A stretch of 64,000 nt of DNA from positions 1 to 64,000 of the forward strand of contig CAJPFI010000022.1 in the NCBI GenBank assembly GCA_905339295.1. Reading direction: 5' to 3'. Under the pieces are notes generated by a model that was not told the origin of the DNA, searched no databases, and worked only from the letters and a program-made list of their open reading frames with translations. The position numbers and the translations under genes were made by a program. The DNA comes from Burkholderiales bacterium. Lineage in GTDB: Bacteria; Pseudomonadota; Gammaproteobacteria; Burkholderiales; Casimicrobiaceae. This document shows, one piece after another, positions 35,231-44,224 of this stretch (within the stretch, counting starts at the first letter, position 1; each line of letters begins with the position of its first letter).

Positions 35231-35245
35231 AGTGGTTGGACCACT
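35231..35245. promoter_or_regulatory. FadR/UxuR-like operator (TGGT-N3-ACCA)
   Basis: AGTGGT (35231-35236), TGG, ACCACT (35240-35245): a perfect inverted repeat with a TGGT-N3-ACCA core. FadR-subfamily GntR regulators bind TGGT-x-ACCA type palindromes, and UxuR/ExuR sites share TGGT/ACCA half-sites. It lies 131 bases upstream of the FadR-type gene that follows, an autoregulation-compatible position. Confidence 0.5.
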
Positions 35246-35375
35246 TGACCGCTGGACCGGCGTGCCGGTAGAGTCCCCGGGCGTCGCGACCGCCGCCCCG
35301 AGGCAACCCGGGAGACGCCGTCCGACCGGCCGTCCCCTGGCGGCCCGCAGGCCGCCGCCGCGAGGAGGATCCCGA

Positions 35376-36152
35376 GTGCCGCTCACGATGGTCGAGCCGC
35401 TGCGGCTCTACCGCCGCATCGCCGACCAGATCGCGGAGCTGATCGACCGCGGCGAGTTCCGGGCCGGCTCGCGACTGCCCGCCGAGCGCGAGCTCGCGCG
35501 CGAGCTGGGCGTGTCGCGCACGTCGGTGCGCGAGGCGATCATCTCGCTCGAGATCGCGGGCAAGGTCGAGGTTCGCGTCGGCAACGGCATCTTCGTGCGG
35601 ACGCGCCCGGCCGGCGCGCGGCGCGACGCCGACGACGGACCGGGCCCGTTCGAGCTGCTCGCGGCGCGCCGCATGATCGAGGGCGAGATCGCCGCGGCGG
35701 CCGCGAAGCTCGTCAAGCGCTCCGACCTCGCGGCGCTTCGCGCGACGCTGGACGCGATGCGCGACGCCGACGGCGACGCGGCGCGCCGCGACCTCGCCGA
35801 CCGCGAGTTCCACGTCCGCATCGCCGAGGCGACGCGCAACGGCGCGCTGGCGCACGTCGTCGATGCGCTCTGGGAGCAGCGCCGCGGCGAGCTGTGGACG
35901 CGCATCGAGGGCCACTTCCACACGCCCGAGCTGCGCCTGCGAACGCTCGAGGATCACGCCGCGATCGTCGATGCGCTCGCCGCCGGCGATCCGGTGGCCG
36001 CGCGCGCGGCGATGCGGCGCCACCTCGCGCGCGTCGCGCGCGAGTTCCAGCGCCGCCTCGAGCCCGGGGCGGGCGCGCACGGCGCGGCCCGCGGCCCGGC
36101 GGACGCCGATCCGGCCGATCGCAAGTCCGGCGCCGTCGCCGGTGACGAGTGA
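35376..36152 (+). CDS. GntR-family regulator, FadR subfamily
   Basis: A 258-residue repressor. It starts at a GTG, read as MPLTMVEPLRLYRRIADQIAEL, with a strong GAGGAGGA ribosome-binding site six bases upstream (35362-35369). The N-terminal winged helix is IDRGEFRAGSRLPAERELARELGVSRTSVREAIISLEIAGKVEVRVGNGIFV (GntR motif). The C-terminal FCD domain carries the metal-binding pattern DREFHVRIAEATRN and [22 protein letters not shown]. Its position ahead of uxuB/uxaC suggests a hexuronate repressor like UxuR/ExuR. The effector is probably a uronate; inferred from context. Confidence 0.9.
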   Translation: MPLTMVEPLRLYRRIADQIAELIDRGEFRAGSRLPAERELARELGVSRTSVREAIISLEIAGKVEVRVGNGIFVRTRPAGARRDADDGPGPFELLAARRMIEGEIAAAAAKLVKRSDLAALRATLDAMRDADGDAARRDLADREFHVRIAEATRNGALAHVVDALWEQRRGELWTRIEGHFHTPELRLRTLEDHAAIVDALAAGDPVAARAAMRRHLARVAREFQRRLEPGAGAHGAARGPADADPADRKSGAVAGDE

Positions 36153-36368
36153 TCGCATGTTCCCGATCCTCGCGCCGGCCGTCACGCCGTTTCGCGCCGT
36201 TCGCGACCGGGGCCCGGCGCGATCCGGGAGCGTGGCGGGGATCGGCCGCGCCATCGGCGCAGCCCCGGCCGGCGCGGCGATGCGCGCGATCGGTCCGTCG
36301 CGCAACGTGCGCGCGCCGATGCGCGTGACCCGCACGCCGGGCCTCTCGCGGCGCCGGCGCGACGCGGG

Positions 36369-37859
36369 ATGAAGCCCGTCCGTCCGGCGCTCTCGCGCGC
36401 GACGCTCGCCGGGCTTCCCGGCGAGGTCGCGCAGCCGCGCTACGACCCCGGGTCGGTCGACGTCGGGATCGTCCACCTGGGACTGGGCGCGTTCCATCGC
36501 GCGCATCAGGCGGTCTGCGTCGACGACCTCCTCGCGCGCGACCCGCGCTGGGGCATCTGCGGCGTGTCGATGAAGACGCCGCGAGCGGTCGCGGCGCTCG
36601 CGGCGCAGGACGGTCTCTACACGCTGCTCGTCAAGGACCCGTCGGGCAGCTCCGCGCGCGTCGTCGGATCGCTGCGCGAGACCGCGTTCGCGCCCGCGGA
36701 CCCGTACGCGCTGGTGCATCGGATGGCCGATCCGCGCGTGCACGTCGTGACGCTCACGGTGACCGAGAAGGGCTACTGCCACGACCCGGCGACCGGCCGG
36801 CTCGCTCTCGCGCATCCCGACATCCGGCACGATCTCGAGCACCCCGACCGGCCGGTGTCGGCCGTGGGGTTCCTGGTCGCGGCGCTCGCCGTGCGCCGGC
36901 GCACCGGCGTCGGCGCGCTCAACGTCGTGTGTTGCGACAACCTGCCGCACAACGGGCGCGTGCTGGAGGGGCTCGTGGCGGCATTCGCAGAGGCGCGCTC
37001 GCCCGACCTCGCGACATGGATCGCCGCACACGCGGCGTTCCCGTGCACGATGGTCGATCGCATCGTCCCCGCCACGACCGACGCGGACGTCGCCGACGTC
37101 GAGCGGCGCCTGGGCGTGCACGATGCCGCGCCGGTCGTCGCCGAGCCGTATTTCCAGTGGGTGATCGAGGACCGGTTCGTCGCCGCGCGCCCCGCGTGGG
37201 AGGAGGCGGGCGCCGAGATCGCGGCCGACGTCGCCCCCTACGAGGCGATGAAGCTGCGGCTTCTCAACGGCAGCCACTCGACGCTCGCCTACCTGGGCTT
37301 CCTCGTGGGTCACGCGACGATCGCGCAGGCCGCGGGCGATCCGCGCCTCGGTCGCCTCGTCCTGCGCCAGATGGCCGAGGAGATCGTGCCGACGCTCGCG
37401 AGCCCGCCGGGCACCGACCTCGCGCGCTACTGCGAGACGCTGCTCGCGCGCTTCCGCAATCCCGCGCTTCCTCACCGGACCGCGCAGGTCGCGATGGACG
37501 GCTCGCAGAAGCTGCCGCAGCGGCTGCTCGCCACGGCGCGCGACCGCCTCGCGGGCGGCGGCTCGATCCGGCACCTGTCTCTCGCGATCGCGGGCTGGAT
37601 GCGCTACGCGACCGGCGTCGACGAGCGCGGCGCCCGCATCGAGGTGTCCGATCCGCTCGCGGCCCGGTTCGCGGAGATCGCCGCGGCGGCGCACGGCGAC
37701 GCCGGAGCGCTCGCGCGCGGCTTCCTCGGCATCGCGGCGATCTTCGGCGACGACCTGCGCGCGAGGCCCGCGTTCGTCGACGCGGTGACCGGGAACCTCG
37801 ACTCGCTCCTTCGGCGCGGCGTCGGCGCGACGCTCGCCGACCACCTCGCGTCCGGTTGA
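36369..37859 (+). CDS. uxuB: Mannitol dehydrogenase-family hexuronate reductase (UxuB-like)
   Basis: A 496-residue NAD-dependent polyol dehydrogenase (E. coli UxuB 486) that interconverts fructuronate and mannonate. The Rossmann start is DVGIVHLGLGAFHRAHQAVCVDDLL; substrate-site motifs are TVTEKGYCHD, VVCCDNLPHNGRVLEGL, PCTMVDRIVPATT and EAMKLRLLNGSHSTLAYLGFL (K-x-R-x-L-N-G-S/x-H). Lengths and motifs fit UxuB or MtlD; pairing with uxaC favours UxuB. The 216-base gap after the regulator (36153-36368) holds no convincing gene. Confidence 0.85.
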   Translation: MKPVRPALSRATLAGLPGEVAQPRYDPGSVDVGIVHLGLGAFHRAHQAVCVDDLLARDPRWGICGVSMKTPRAVAALAAQDGLYTLLVKDPSGSSARVVGSLRETAFAPADPYALVHRMADPRVHVVTLTVTEKGYCHDPATGRLALAHPDIRHDLEHPDRPVSAVGFLVAALAVRRRTGVGALNVVCCDNLPHNGRVLEGLVAAFAEARSPDLATWIAAHAAFPCTMVDRIVPATTDADVADVERRLGVHDAAPVVAEPYFQWVIEDRFVAARPAWEEAGAEIAADVAPYEAMKLRLLNGSHSTLAYLGFLVGHATIAQAAGDPRLGRLVLRQMAEEIVPTLASPPGTDLARYCETLLARFRNPALPHRTAQVAMDGSQKLPQRLLATARDRLAGGGSIRHLSLAIAGWMRYATGVDERGARIEVSDPLAARFAEIAAAAHGDAGALARGFLGIAAIFGDDLRARPAFVDAVTGNLDSLLRRGVGATLADHLASG

Positions 37860-37897
37860 CCGGCCACCCGCGCTTCCGGCGGCACGAAGGATCCACG

Positions 37898-39310
37898 ATG
37901 CCCGCGCTCGCCCTGCATCCCGACCGCCTGTTCCCCGCCGATCCCGCGGTTCGCGCCATCGCCCGCCGCCTGTACGCGACCGTCGCGCACCTGCCGATCG
38001 TGAGCCCGCACGGCCACACCGATCCGCGCTGGTTCGCGGACGACCTCCCGTTCGCCGATGCGAGCGCGCTGTTCATCACGCCGGACCACTACGTGTTCCG
38101 GATGCTCTACAGCCAGGGCGTGCCGCTCGAGTCGCTCGGCATCCCGCGGCGCGACGGCGGGCCGGTCGAGACCGACGCGCGCGCGATCTGGCGCGTTTTC
38201 GCCGCGCACTGGCACCTGTTCCGCGGCACGCCGACGCGCCTGTGGCTCGACCACGCGTTCTCGACGGTGTTCGGCATTCGCGAGCGGCTGTCGCCTGCCA
38301 CCGCCGACGCGATCTTCGACGCGATCAACGCAGCGCTCGCCACGCCCGCGTTCCGCCCGCGGACGCTGTTCGAGCGCTTCAACCTCGAGGTGATCGCCAC
38401 CACCGAGAGCCCGCTCGACACGCTCGAGCACCACGCGAGGATCCGCGCCTCCGGCTGGAAGGGTCGCGTCGTCACTGCCTACCGTCCCGACCCGGTCGTC
38501 GATCCGGAATTCGAGGGCTTCCGCGACAACGTCGCGCGCTTCGGCGAGCTGACCGGCGAGGACACGGCGACGTGGGCGGGCTACCTCGCCGCGCATCGCA
38601 TCCGCCGCGCGTACTTCGCGTCGATGGGCGCGACGTCGACCGACCACGGCCACCCGACCGCGCGCACGGCAGACCTCGACGCGGGCGCGTGCCAGGCGCT
38701 GCTCGACCGCGCGCTCGCGGGCACGGCGAGCGCGGACGAGGCGGAGGCCTTCCGCGCGCAGATGCTGACCGAGATGGCGACGATGAGCCTCGAGGACGGG
38801 CTCGTGATGCAGATCCACCCGGGCAGCTTCCGCAACCACAATCCGCGGCTCTTTGCCGCGTACGGCCGCGACAGGGGCGCCGACATCCCGACGCCGACCG
38901 ACTACGTGCGCGCGCTGAAGCCGCTGCTCGACCGCGTCGGCAGCGAGCCCGGCCTCACCGTGATCCTGTTCACGCTCGACGAGACCAGCTACGCGCGCGA
39001 GCTGGCGCCGCTCGCCGGCCACTACCCGACGCTGAAGCTCGGGCCCGCGTGGTGGTTCCACGACAGCCCGGAGGGGATGCTTCGCTTCCGCGAGCAGACG
39101 ACCGAGACGGCCGGCTTCTTCAATACCGTCGGCTTCAACGACGACACGCGCGCGTTCCTGTCGATCCCGGCCCGGCACGACGTCGCGCGGCGCGTCGACT
39201 GCCGCTTCCTCGCGACGCTCGTCGCCGAGCACCGCATCGACGAGGACGAGGCGTTCGCGCTCGCGCCCGAACTCGCTTACGGACTCGCCAAGCGCGCCTA
39301 CCGGCTCTGA
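37898..39310 (+). CDS. uxaC: Glucuronate (uronate) isomerase UxaC
   Basis: A 470-residue UxaC, the same length as the E. coli enzyme, which isomerises glucuronate/galacturonate to fructuronate/tagaturonate. LPIVSPHGHTDPRWFADDLPFADASALFITPDHYVFRMLYSQG contains the metal-binding H-x-H of the amidohydrolase fold. HWHLFRGTPTRLWLDHAF, IATTESPLDTLEHH, MQIHPGSFRNHN and WWFHDSPEGM follow. It starts 38 bases after uxuB, so the pair forms a hexuronate operon. The last 13 bases overlap the end of the converging LysR gene. Confidence 0.94.
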   Translation: MPALALHPDRLFPADPAVRAIARRLYATVAHLPIVSPHGHTDPRWFADDLPFADASALFITPDHYVFRMLYSQGVPLESLGIPRRDGGPVETDARAIWRVFAAHWHLFRGTPTRLWLDHAFSTVFGIRERLSPATADAIFDAINAALATPAFRPRTLFERFNLEVIATTESPLDTLEHHARIRASGWKGRVVTAYRPDPVVDPEFEGFRDNVARFGELTGEDTATWAGYLAAHRIRRAYFASMGATSTDHGHPTARTADLDAGACQALLDRALAGTASADEAEAFRAQMLTEMATMSLEDGLVMQIHPGSFRNHNPRLFAAYGRDRGADIPTPTDYVRALKPLLDRVGSEPGLTVILFTLDETSYARELAPLAGHYPTLKLGPAWWFHDSPEGMLRFREQTTETAGFFNTVGFNDDTRAFLSIPARHDVARRVDCRFLATLVAEHRIDEDEAFALAPELAYGLAKRAYRL

Positions 39311-40233
39311 TCGCGGCCGGGGCGCGCCGCGAATGCCCAGTCGGCGCGCGTGACCGCGTCGATCCACCACGCGAGCGCCCGGCCGGGCCGGTTCTCGCGC
39401 CACGCGAGCTGCAGCGCGACGTCGTCGCGCGGTACCTCGGTCGCGAGCGCGACGAGGGAGCCGGCCGAGAGCGGCCGCGCCGCGAGCGACATCGGCAGGA
39501 AGCCGACGCCCAGGCCGCGCGCCTGCGCCTCCAGCTTCGCGTCGAGGTCGGGAACGACGAGCATGTCCTGCCCCGCGAGCACGCCGGCAGTCCTGGCGGG
39601 CAGGCGGCGCGAGCTGTCGGCGGCGATCACGGCGCGATGGGCGGCGATCGTCGCCTCGGAGAGCGGCTCCCTAGCCCGGGCGATCGGATGCGACGGCGCG
39701 ACGGCGAACACCATGGCGACGGCGGCCAGCCGGCGCGTGCGCCAGCCGCCGCCCGGCGGCGGATCGCCGGTCGCGCCGATCGCGAGGTCCGCGCGCCCCT
39801 CGGCGACCGCGTCCCAGGTGCCTCCCAGCACCTCGCGCGTGATCGCGAGCCGCGTGTGCGCCGCGTCCTCGGCCTGGCAATGCGCCGCGAATGCCGCGAC
39901 CCACGGCCAGACGCGGGCGTACGGCACCATCGCGTCGATCGCGACGCCGAGCGTCGACTCCCACCCGGTCGCGACGCGCTTCACGCGGCGAGCGAGCGCG
40001 TCGGCGTCGTCGAGGAGCCGCCGCCCCGAGGCCAGCAGCTCGCGGCCGGCGGGCGTGAGCCGCGCGCGGTGGCCGCGTCGGTCGAACAGCAGCACGTCGA
40101 GCGTGTCCTCCAGCCGGCGCACCGTGTAGGTGATCGCCGAGGGCACGCGGCCGAGCTCGTCGGCGGCCGCGGCGAAGCTTCCGCGCCGGTCGATCGCGTC
40201 GAGGACCGCCAGCGCATCGAGCGTCGGCAGCAT
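39298..40233 (-). CDS. LysR-family transcriptional regulator
   Basis: A 311-residue regulator. The N-terminal winged helix-turn-helix is LDALAVLDAIDRRGSFAAAADELGRVPSAITYTVRRLEDTLDVLLFDRRGHRARLTPAGRELL. The C-terminal effector domain includes GWESTLGVAIDAMVPYARVWPWVAAFAAH and PDLDAKLEAQARGLGVGFLPMSLAA. It is divergent from the pirin gene, and this LysR group commonly controls the neighbouring pirin/DoxX genes. An ATTC-N9-GAAT inverted repeat (40234-40250) abuts its start codon. Confidence 0.92.
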   Translation of the reverse strand: MLPTLDALAVLDAIDRRGSFAAAADELGRVPSAITYTVRRLEDTLDVLLFDRRGHRARLTPAGRELLASGRRLLDDADALARRVKRVATGWESTLGVAIDAMVPYARVWPWVAAFAAHCQAEDAAHTRLAITREVLGGTWDAVAEGRADLAIGATGDPPPGGGWRTRRLAAVAMVFAVAPSHPIARAREPLSEATIAAHRAVIAADSSRRLPARTAGVLAGQDMLVVPDLDAKLEAQARGLGVGFLPMSLAARPLSAGSLVALATEVPRDDVALQLAWRENRPGRALAWWIDAVTRADWAFAARPGRDQSR

Positions 40234-40250
40234 ATTCAGAATTTTCGAAT
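40234..40250. promoter_or_regulatory. AT-rich inverted repeat, candidate LysR site
   Basis: ATTC (40234-40237), nine bases, GAAT (40247-40250), followed by a second ATTC (40252-40255). LysR regulators bind A/T-rich dyads of the T-N11-A type in divergent intergenic regions such as this one (40234-40359). The arms are short, so the call is weak. Confidence 0.3.
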
Positions 40251-40359
40251 GATTCAGCCAATAGAGTACCGGTGAACTCGACGGCCGGCAACGCTATGCT
40301 GAGGACCATGCAGGAAGGCATGGCGATCGCGCCGATGCCCGACGACACAGGAGATTCGA

Positions 40360-41058
40360 ATGATCGACCGACGACCGGCCGCCGAACGCGGCCATGCGAA
40401 CCACGGGTGGCTCGATTCGCGCCACAGCTTCTCGTTCGCCGAGTACCACGACCCCGACCACATGGGCTTCGGGCCGCTGCGCGTCATCAACGAGGACCGC
40501 GTGGCGCCGGGCGCGGGCTTCGGCACCCACGGTCACCGCGACATGGAGATCCTGTCGTACGTGCTCGACGGGGCGCTCATGCACCGCGACAGCATGGGCA
40601 ACGGATCGACGATCCGCCCGGGCGACGTGCAGCGCATGAGCGCGGGCCGCGGCGTGATGCACAGCGAGTCGAACCCGTCGACGGACGCGCACGTGCATTT
40701 CCTGCAGATCTGGATCGAGCCCGACCGGCGCGGCATCGCGCCCGGCTACGAGCAGGTCAGCGTCCCCGACGAGGCGAAGCGCGGCCGCTTCGCGCTGATC
40801 GCCGGGCCCGCGGGCGCGGGCGGCGCGGTCACGATCCACCAGGACGCGCGCGTCTACGCGGCGCTCGTCGACGGCGACGAGGAGGCCACCCACGCGTTCG
40901 CGCCCGGGCGCCGCGGCTACGTGCACGTCGCGCGGGGCAATGCGACGGTCAACGGCGTGCCGCTCGCCGCCGGCGACGCGGTCAGGCTGACCGGCGAGGC
41001 GAGCGCGCGGATCGAGCGCGGCGAGCGCGCCGAAGTGCTACTGTTCGACCTGCCGTGA
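40360..41058 (+). CDS. Pirin family protein
   Basis: A 232-residue bicupin. The first cupin holds the metal ligands in GFGTHGHRDMEILSYVLDGALMHRDSMGN (two histidines) and RGVMHSESNP (His and Glu), the H-x-H...E/H pattern of pirins such as YhhW. HFLQIWIEPDRRGIAPGYEQ is the family signature. The second cupin is degenerate. Bacterial pirins include quercetin dioxygenases and redox sensors; the role here is unknown. It is followed by DoxX and Dps genes, an oxidative-stress-like grouping. Confidence 0.92.
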   Translation: MIDRRPAAERGHANHGWLDSRHSFSFAEYHDPDHMGFGPLRVINEDRVAPGAGFGTHGHRDMEILSYVLDGALMHRDSMGNGSTIRPGDVQRMSAGRGVMHSESNPSTDAHVHFLQIWIEPDRRGIAPGYEQVSVPDEAKRGRFALIAGPAGAGGAVTIHQDARVYAALVDGDEEATHAFAPGRRGYVHVARGNATVNGVPLAAGDAVRLTGEASARIERGERAEVLLFDLP

Positions 41059-41115
41059 GCGGGTCGTGCCGCGGCGCGCCGCCACGGCCCCGGGGCGAAC
41101 CGAACGGAGCTCGAC

Positions 41116-41514
41116 ATGACGACGAACAGGGACTGGGCGGCACTGCTGGGACGCATCCTGCTCTCGGCGATCTTCATCCAGGCGGGGTTCGCCAAGATCG
41201 GCGGCTTCGCCGGCAACGTGGCCTACGCGGCGGGCGCGGGCCTGCCGATGCCCGAGGCCGCGGTGGCGCTCGCGATCGCGATCGAACTGGGCGGCGGGCT
41301 TCTGGTGCTCGCCGGCTACAAGGCGCGGCTCGCCGCGCTGGCGATCGCGGTGTTCGCGCTGGTGGCGGCCCTCGTGTTCCACCGCTACTGGAACCTCCCC
41401 GCCGACAAGCAGATGGTCGATTACCTGTTCTTCTGGAAGGACCTGGCGCTCGCCGGCGGCATGCTGATGGTGTTCGCGTTCGGCCCGGGGCGGCTGTCGG
41501 TCGACAGGGGCTAG
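41116..41514 (+). CDS. DoxX family membrane protein
   Basis: A 132-residue protein with four membrane segments. The N-terminal LLGRILLSAIFIQAGFAKIGGF is the DoxX signature (L-R-x-x-x-x-x-F-x-x-x-G-x-x-K). ALAIAIELGGGLLVLAGYKARLAALAIAVFALVAALVFHRYWN follows with the conserved H near the third helix. DoxX proteins are quinone-linked or redox-stress-related membrane proteins of uncertain activity. It lies 57 bases after pirin and 42 before dps. Confidence 0.93.
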   Translation: MTTNRDWAALLGRILLSAIFIQAGFAKIGGFAGNVAYAAGAGLPMPEAAVALAIAIELGGGLLVLAGYKARLAALAIAVFALVAALVFHRYWNLPADKQMVDYLFFWKDLALAGGMLMVFAFGPGRLSVDRG

Positions 41515-41556
41515 CGCGGCGCGCGCACCCCGCAACGCAGGACGGAGAACGGAAAC

Positions 41557-42072
41557 ATGGCGAACAGGAAGGCGAAGGCGGCACGGCACGCGGCGGGCGC
41601 GCCGCCGATGGACACCGGCATCGGGACGAAGGACCGCGCGACGATCGCGACGGGGCTCTCGAGGCTCCTCGCGGACAACTTCGCGCTCTACCTCAAGACG
41701 CACAGCTTCCACTGGAACGTCACCGGGCCGATGTTCAGCACGCTGCACCTGATGTTCGAGACGCAGTACAACGAGCTGTGGCTGGCGAACGACCTCATCG
41801 CCGAGCGCATCCGCTCGCTCGGCCACCACGCGCCGGGCACCTTCGCCGAGTACCTGAAGCTCGCGTCGATCCGCGAGACGCCGGGCCGGCCCGGCGCGGA
41901 GGACATGGTGCGGCTGCTGGTCGAGGGCAACGAGGCGGCCGTGCGCACCGCGCGCAAGGTCTTCCCGTCGGCCGACGCCGCGAACGACGAGCCTACCGCC
42001 GACCTCCTGACGCAGCGCATGCAGATCCACGAGAAGAACGCGTGGATGCTGCGCAGCCTACTCGAGGCCTGA
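41557..42072 (+). CDS. dps: Dps family DNA-binding ferritin-like protein
   Basis: A 171-residue Dps. The ferroxidase site between subunits is [51 protein letters not shown] (H-x-x-x-H/W and D-x-x-x-E arrangement). The N-terminal tail [13 protein letters not shown] is lysine/arginine-rich and could bind DNA. Dps oxidises Fe(II) with peroxide, stores iron and protects DNA. The context with pirin and DoxX supports an oxidative-stress role. A good ribosome-binding site (GGACGGAG) lies about ten bases upstream. Confidence 0.94.
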   Translation: MANRKAKAARHAAGAPPMDTGIGTKDRATIATGLSRLLADNFALYLKTHSFHWNVTGPMFSTLHLMFETQYNELWLANDLIAERIRSLGHHAPGTFAEYLKLASIRETPGRPGAEDMVRLLVEGNEAAVRTARKVFPSADAANDEPTADLLTQRMQIHEKNAWMLRSLLEA

Positions 42073-42139
42073 ACGCCGCCCGCGCCGCCGCCGGACCGCC
42101 CGTGCGCGGGGACGCGATGCCGACGCGGCAGGGCATCCG

Positions 42140-43114
42140 ATGAGCGCGCCGTCCGGGCCCCGGATGTCGGTCGTCATCGCGACGCCCGACACGTTCGCGA
42201 CGATCCGCCGCACGGTCGAGCACCTCGCGCGCCAGAGCGCGCGCGACGTTCTCGAACTGGTCGTCGTCGCTCCGTCGCTCGCGACGCTTCGCGCCGACGC
42301 GTCGCTGCTCGGGGCGTTCGCGCGCGTCGAGCTCGTCGAGGTCGGCGCCGTCGACTCGATCGGCGCCGCCAATGCGGCCGGCGTCCTGCGCGCGTCGTCG
42401 CGCGTCGTCGTGCTCGCCGAGGACCACGCGTTCCCGGCGCCGGGCTGGGCCGCGGCGCTGATCGCCGCGCACGAGGGTCCGTGGGCCGCGGTCGGACCGG
42501 CGGTGCGCAACGCGAACCCGGCGACCGCCGTCAGCCGCGCCGACCTCCTGATCGGCTACGGGCCGTGGATCGCGCCGGCGGAGGCGGGCGAGCGGCCCCT
42601 GCTGCCGGGGCACAACACGAGCTACAAGCGCGAGGTGCTGCTCGCCTGCGGAGAGCGGCTGCCCGCGATGCTCGACGCGGAGACGCTGCTGCACTGGGAG
42701 CTGCGCGCCGGCGGCCACCGGCTGTGGCTCGAGCCGCGCGCCGAGATCGCCCACGCCAACTTCTCGCTGTGGCGCTCGTGGCTGCCCGCGCAGTTCCACT
42801 ACGGCCGCCTGTTCGCCGGATTGCGCGCGCGCGACATGCCGGCGGCGCGGCGCGTCGCCTACGCGATCGGCGCGCCGGGGATCCCGCCGCTGCGCCTCGC
42901 GCGACTGTGGCGCGACGCGCGCGCGCGAGGCGCGTCCGCGCCGGTCCTGTCCTGCCTCCACGCGCTTGTCGCCGGACTCGCGATGGACGGGCTGGGCCAG
43001 TGGATCGGCTACGTGGCGGGCACGGGCCGCGCGGGCGAGCGCGTGGCGCGCTACGAGTTCCGGCGCTTCCTGCACGTGCGGCCGGACGAGCGCCGCGAGC
43101 TGTGGCCGGCATGA
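42140..43114 (+). CDS. Family 2 (GT-A) glycosyltransferase
   Basis: A 324-residue GT2-like protein. MSVVIATPDTFATIRRTVEHLARQ is the nucleotide-sugar-binding start, SIGAANAAGVLRASSRVVVLAEDHAFPAPGWAAAL holds the D-x-D-equivalent E-D-H, and YKREVLLACGERLPAMLDAETLLHWELRAGGHRLWLEPRAEIAH matches the second half of GT2 enzymes. The second half has possible amphipathic segments but no clear membrane helix. The sugar is unknown. First gene of a small sugar cluster with the Gfo/Idh oxidoreductase and another GT2. Confidence 0.82.
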   Translation: MSAPSGPRMSVVIATPDTFATIRRTVEHLARQSARDVLELVVVAPSLATLRADASLLGAFARVELVEVGAVDSIGAANAAGVLRASSRVVVLAEDHAFPAPGWAAALIAAHEGPWAAVGPAVRNANPATAVSRADLLIGYGPWIAPAEAGERPLLPGHNTSYKREVLLACGERLPAMLDAETLLHWELRAGGHRLWLEPRAEIAHANFSLWRSWLPAQFHYGRLFAGLRARDMPAARRVAYAIGAPGIPPLRLARLWRDARARGASAPVLSCLHALVAGLAMDGLGQWIGYVAGTGRAGERVARYEFRRFLHVRPDERRELWPA

Positions 43115-43139
43115 GCCCGAACCCGGACGCGGTGATCCG

Positions 43140-44222
43140 GTGAGTGCCGACGTGCCGCAGCGCGGCCGCGGTTCGCCGCGTGCCTTGCGCCTGGGAATCG
43201 TCGGGTGCGGCCGCGTCACCTCGTCGCTGCACGTGCCAGCGCTCGCGCCGCTGCGCGACATCCGCGTCGCGGCGCTGGCGGACACGAACGCCGGCGCGCT
43301 CGCACGCGTCGCAGGACAGGTGCGGCCCGAACGCACCGCGTCGCATTACCGGGAGCTGGTCGACGACCCGACGCTCGATGCGATCGCCGTCTGCGTGCCG
43401 GCGCGCTCGCACGCCGAGATCGCGCTCGCCGCAATCGAAGCCGGCAAGCACGTGTTCGTCGAGAAGCCGCTCGCGCTGACGCTCGCCGATTGCGACGCGC
43501 TGGCCGCGCGCGCCGCGAAGGCAGGCGTGTGCGCGATGGTCGGATTCAACACGCGCTGGCACGCGCAGGCGCGCCGTGCGCGCGACGCGATCCGCCGCGG
43601 CGAGCTGGGCGCGATCGACGCGATCGCGAGCCGGCTCACCAGCTGCCACGACGCCGTGCCCGACTGGCAGAAGGCGCGCGCGACCGGCGGCGGCGTGATG
43701 CTGGAGCTCGCGATCCATCACGTCGATCTGTGGCGCTGCCTGACCGGCGCGGAGATCGACGAGGTCTCGGCGTTCGCCCGTTCCGGTGAGCGCGAGGACG
43801 AGACCGCGACGCTCGTCGCGCGGCTGTCGGACGGCTCGCTCGCGACCGCCGTGTTCGCCGAGCGTACGAGCCGCGCCAACGAGGTCGACGTCTGGGGGCG
43901 GTCGGGATCGATCGCGCTGTCGCTCTATCGCTTCGACGGCTATGCGACGGCGGACGCCGCGAGCGTGGCCGGCGACGGCCGGGCGCGCCTGCGCTCCGCG
44001 ATGCGCTTCGCGCGCGCGCTGCCGCGCGCGGTGCTCGACGCGCGACGGGGCGGGGCGTGGCCGCTGACCTATCGCGACACGTGGCGCCACTTCGCGGCGG
44101 CGATCCGCGGCCGCGTGCCGGTCGAGTCCACGCTGGACGACGGCCGTCGCGCGCTCGCCGTCGTGCTCGCGGCGATCGAGTCGGCGGCGACCGGCCGCAG
44201 CGTGAAGGTCGCGCGGAGCTGA
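43140..44222 (+). CDS. Gfo/Idh/MocA-family oxidoreductase
   Basis: A 360-residue NAD(P)-dependent oxidoreductase. The Rossmann loop is LRLGIVGCGRVTSSLHVPAL, the family lysine is in EAGKHVFVEKPLALTLADCDAL (E-K-P), and the second catalytic region is GGGVMLELAIHHVDLWRCLTG (H-x-x-D). It acts on sugars or their derivatives, here probably a nucleotide-sugar used by the flanking glycosyltransferases. The GTG at 43140 is the earliest start after the preceding gene; a GTG at 43152 is also possible. Confidence 0.88.
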   Translation: MSADVPQRGRGSPRALRLGIVGCGRVTSSLHVPALAPLRDIRVAALADTNAGALARVAGQVRPERTASHYRELVDDPTLDAIAVCVPARSHAEIALAAIEAGKHVFVEKPLALTLADCDALAARAAKAGVCAMVGFNTRWHAQARRARDAIRRGELGAIDAIASRLTSCHDAVPDWQKARATGGGVMLELAIHHVDLWRCLTGAEIDEVSAFARSGEREDETATLVARLSDGSLATAVFAERTSRANEVDVWGRSGSIALSLYRFDGYATADAASVAGDGRARLRSAMRFARALPRAVLDARRGGAWPLTYRDTWRHFAAAIRGRVPVESTLDDGRRALAVVLAAIESAATGRSVKVARS

Positions 44223-44224
44223 CG

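Noticed and set aside
36157-36372. Short frame starting MFPILAPAVTPFR between the GntR gene and uxuB, reminiscent of a DapA/KDG aldolase N-terminus
   Set aside because: Only about 12 residues are suggestive; the remainder is arginine-rich without the family lysine or G-x-x-x-G-E motif.
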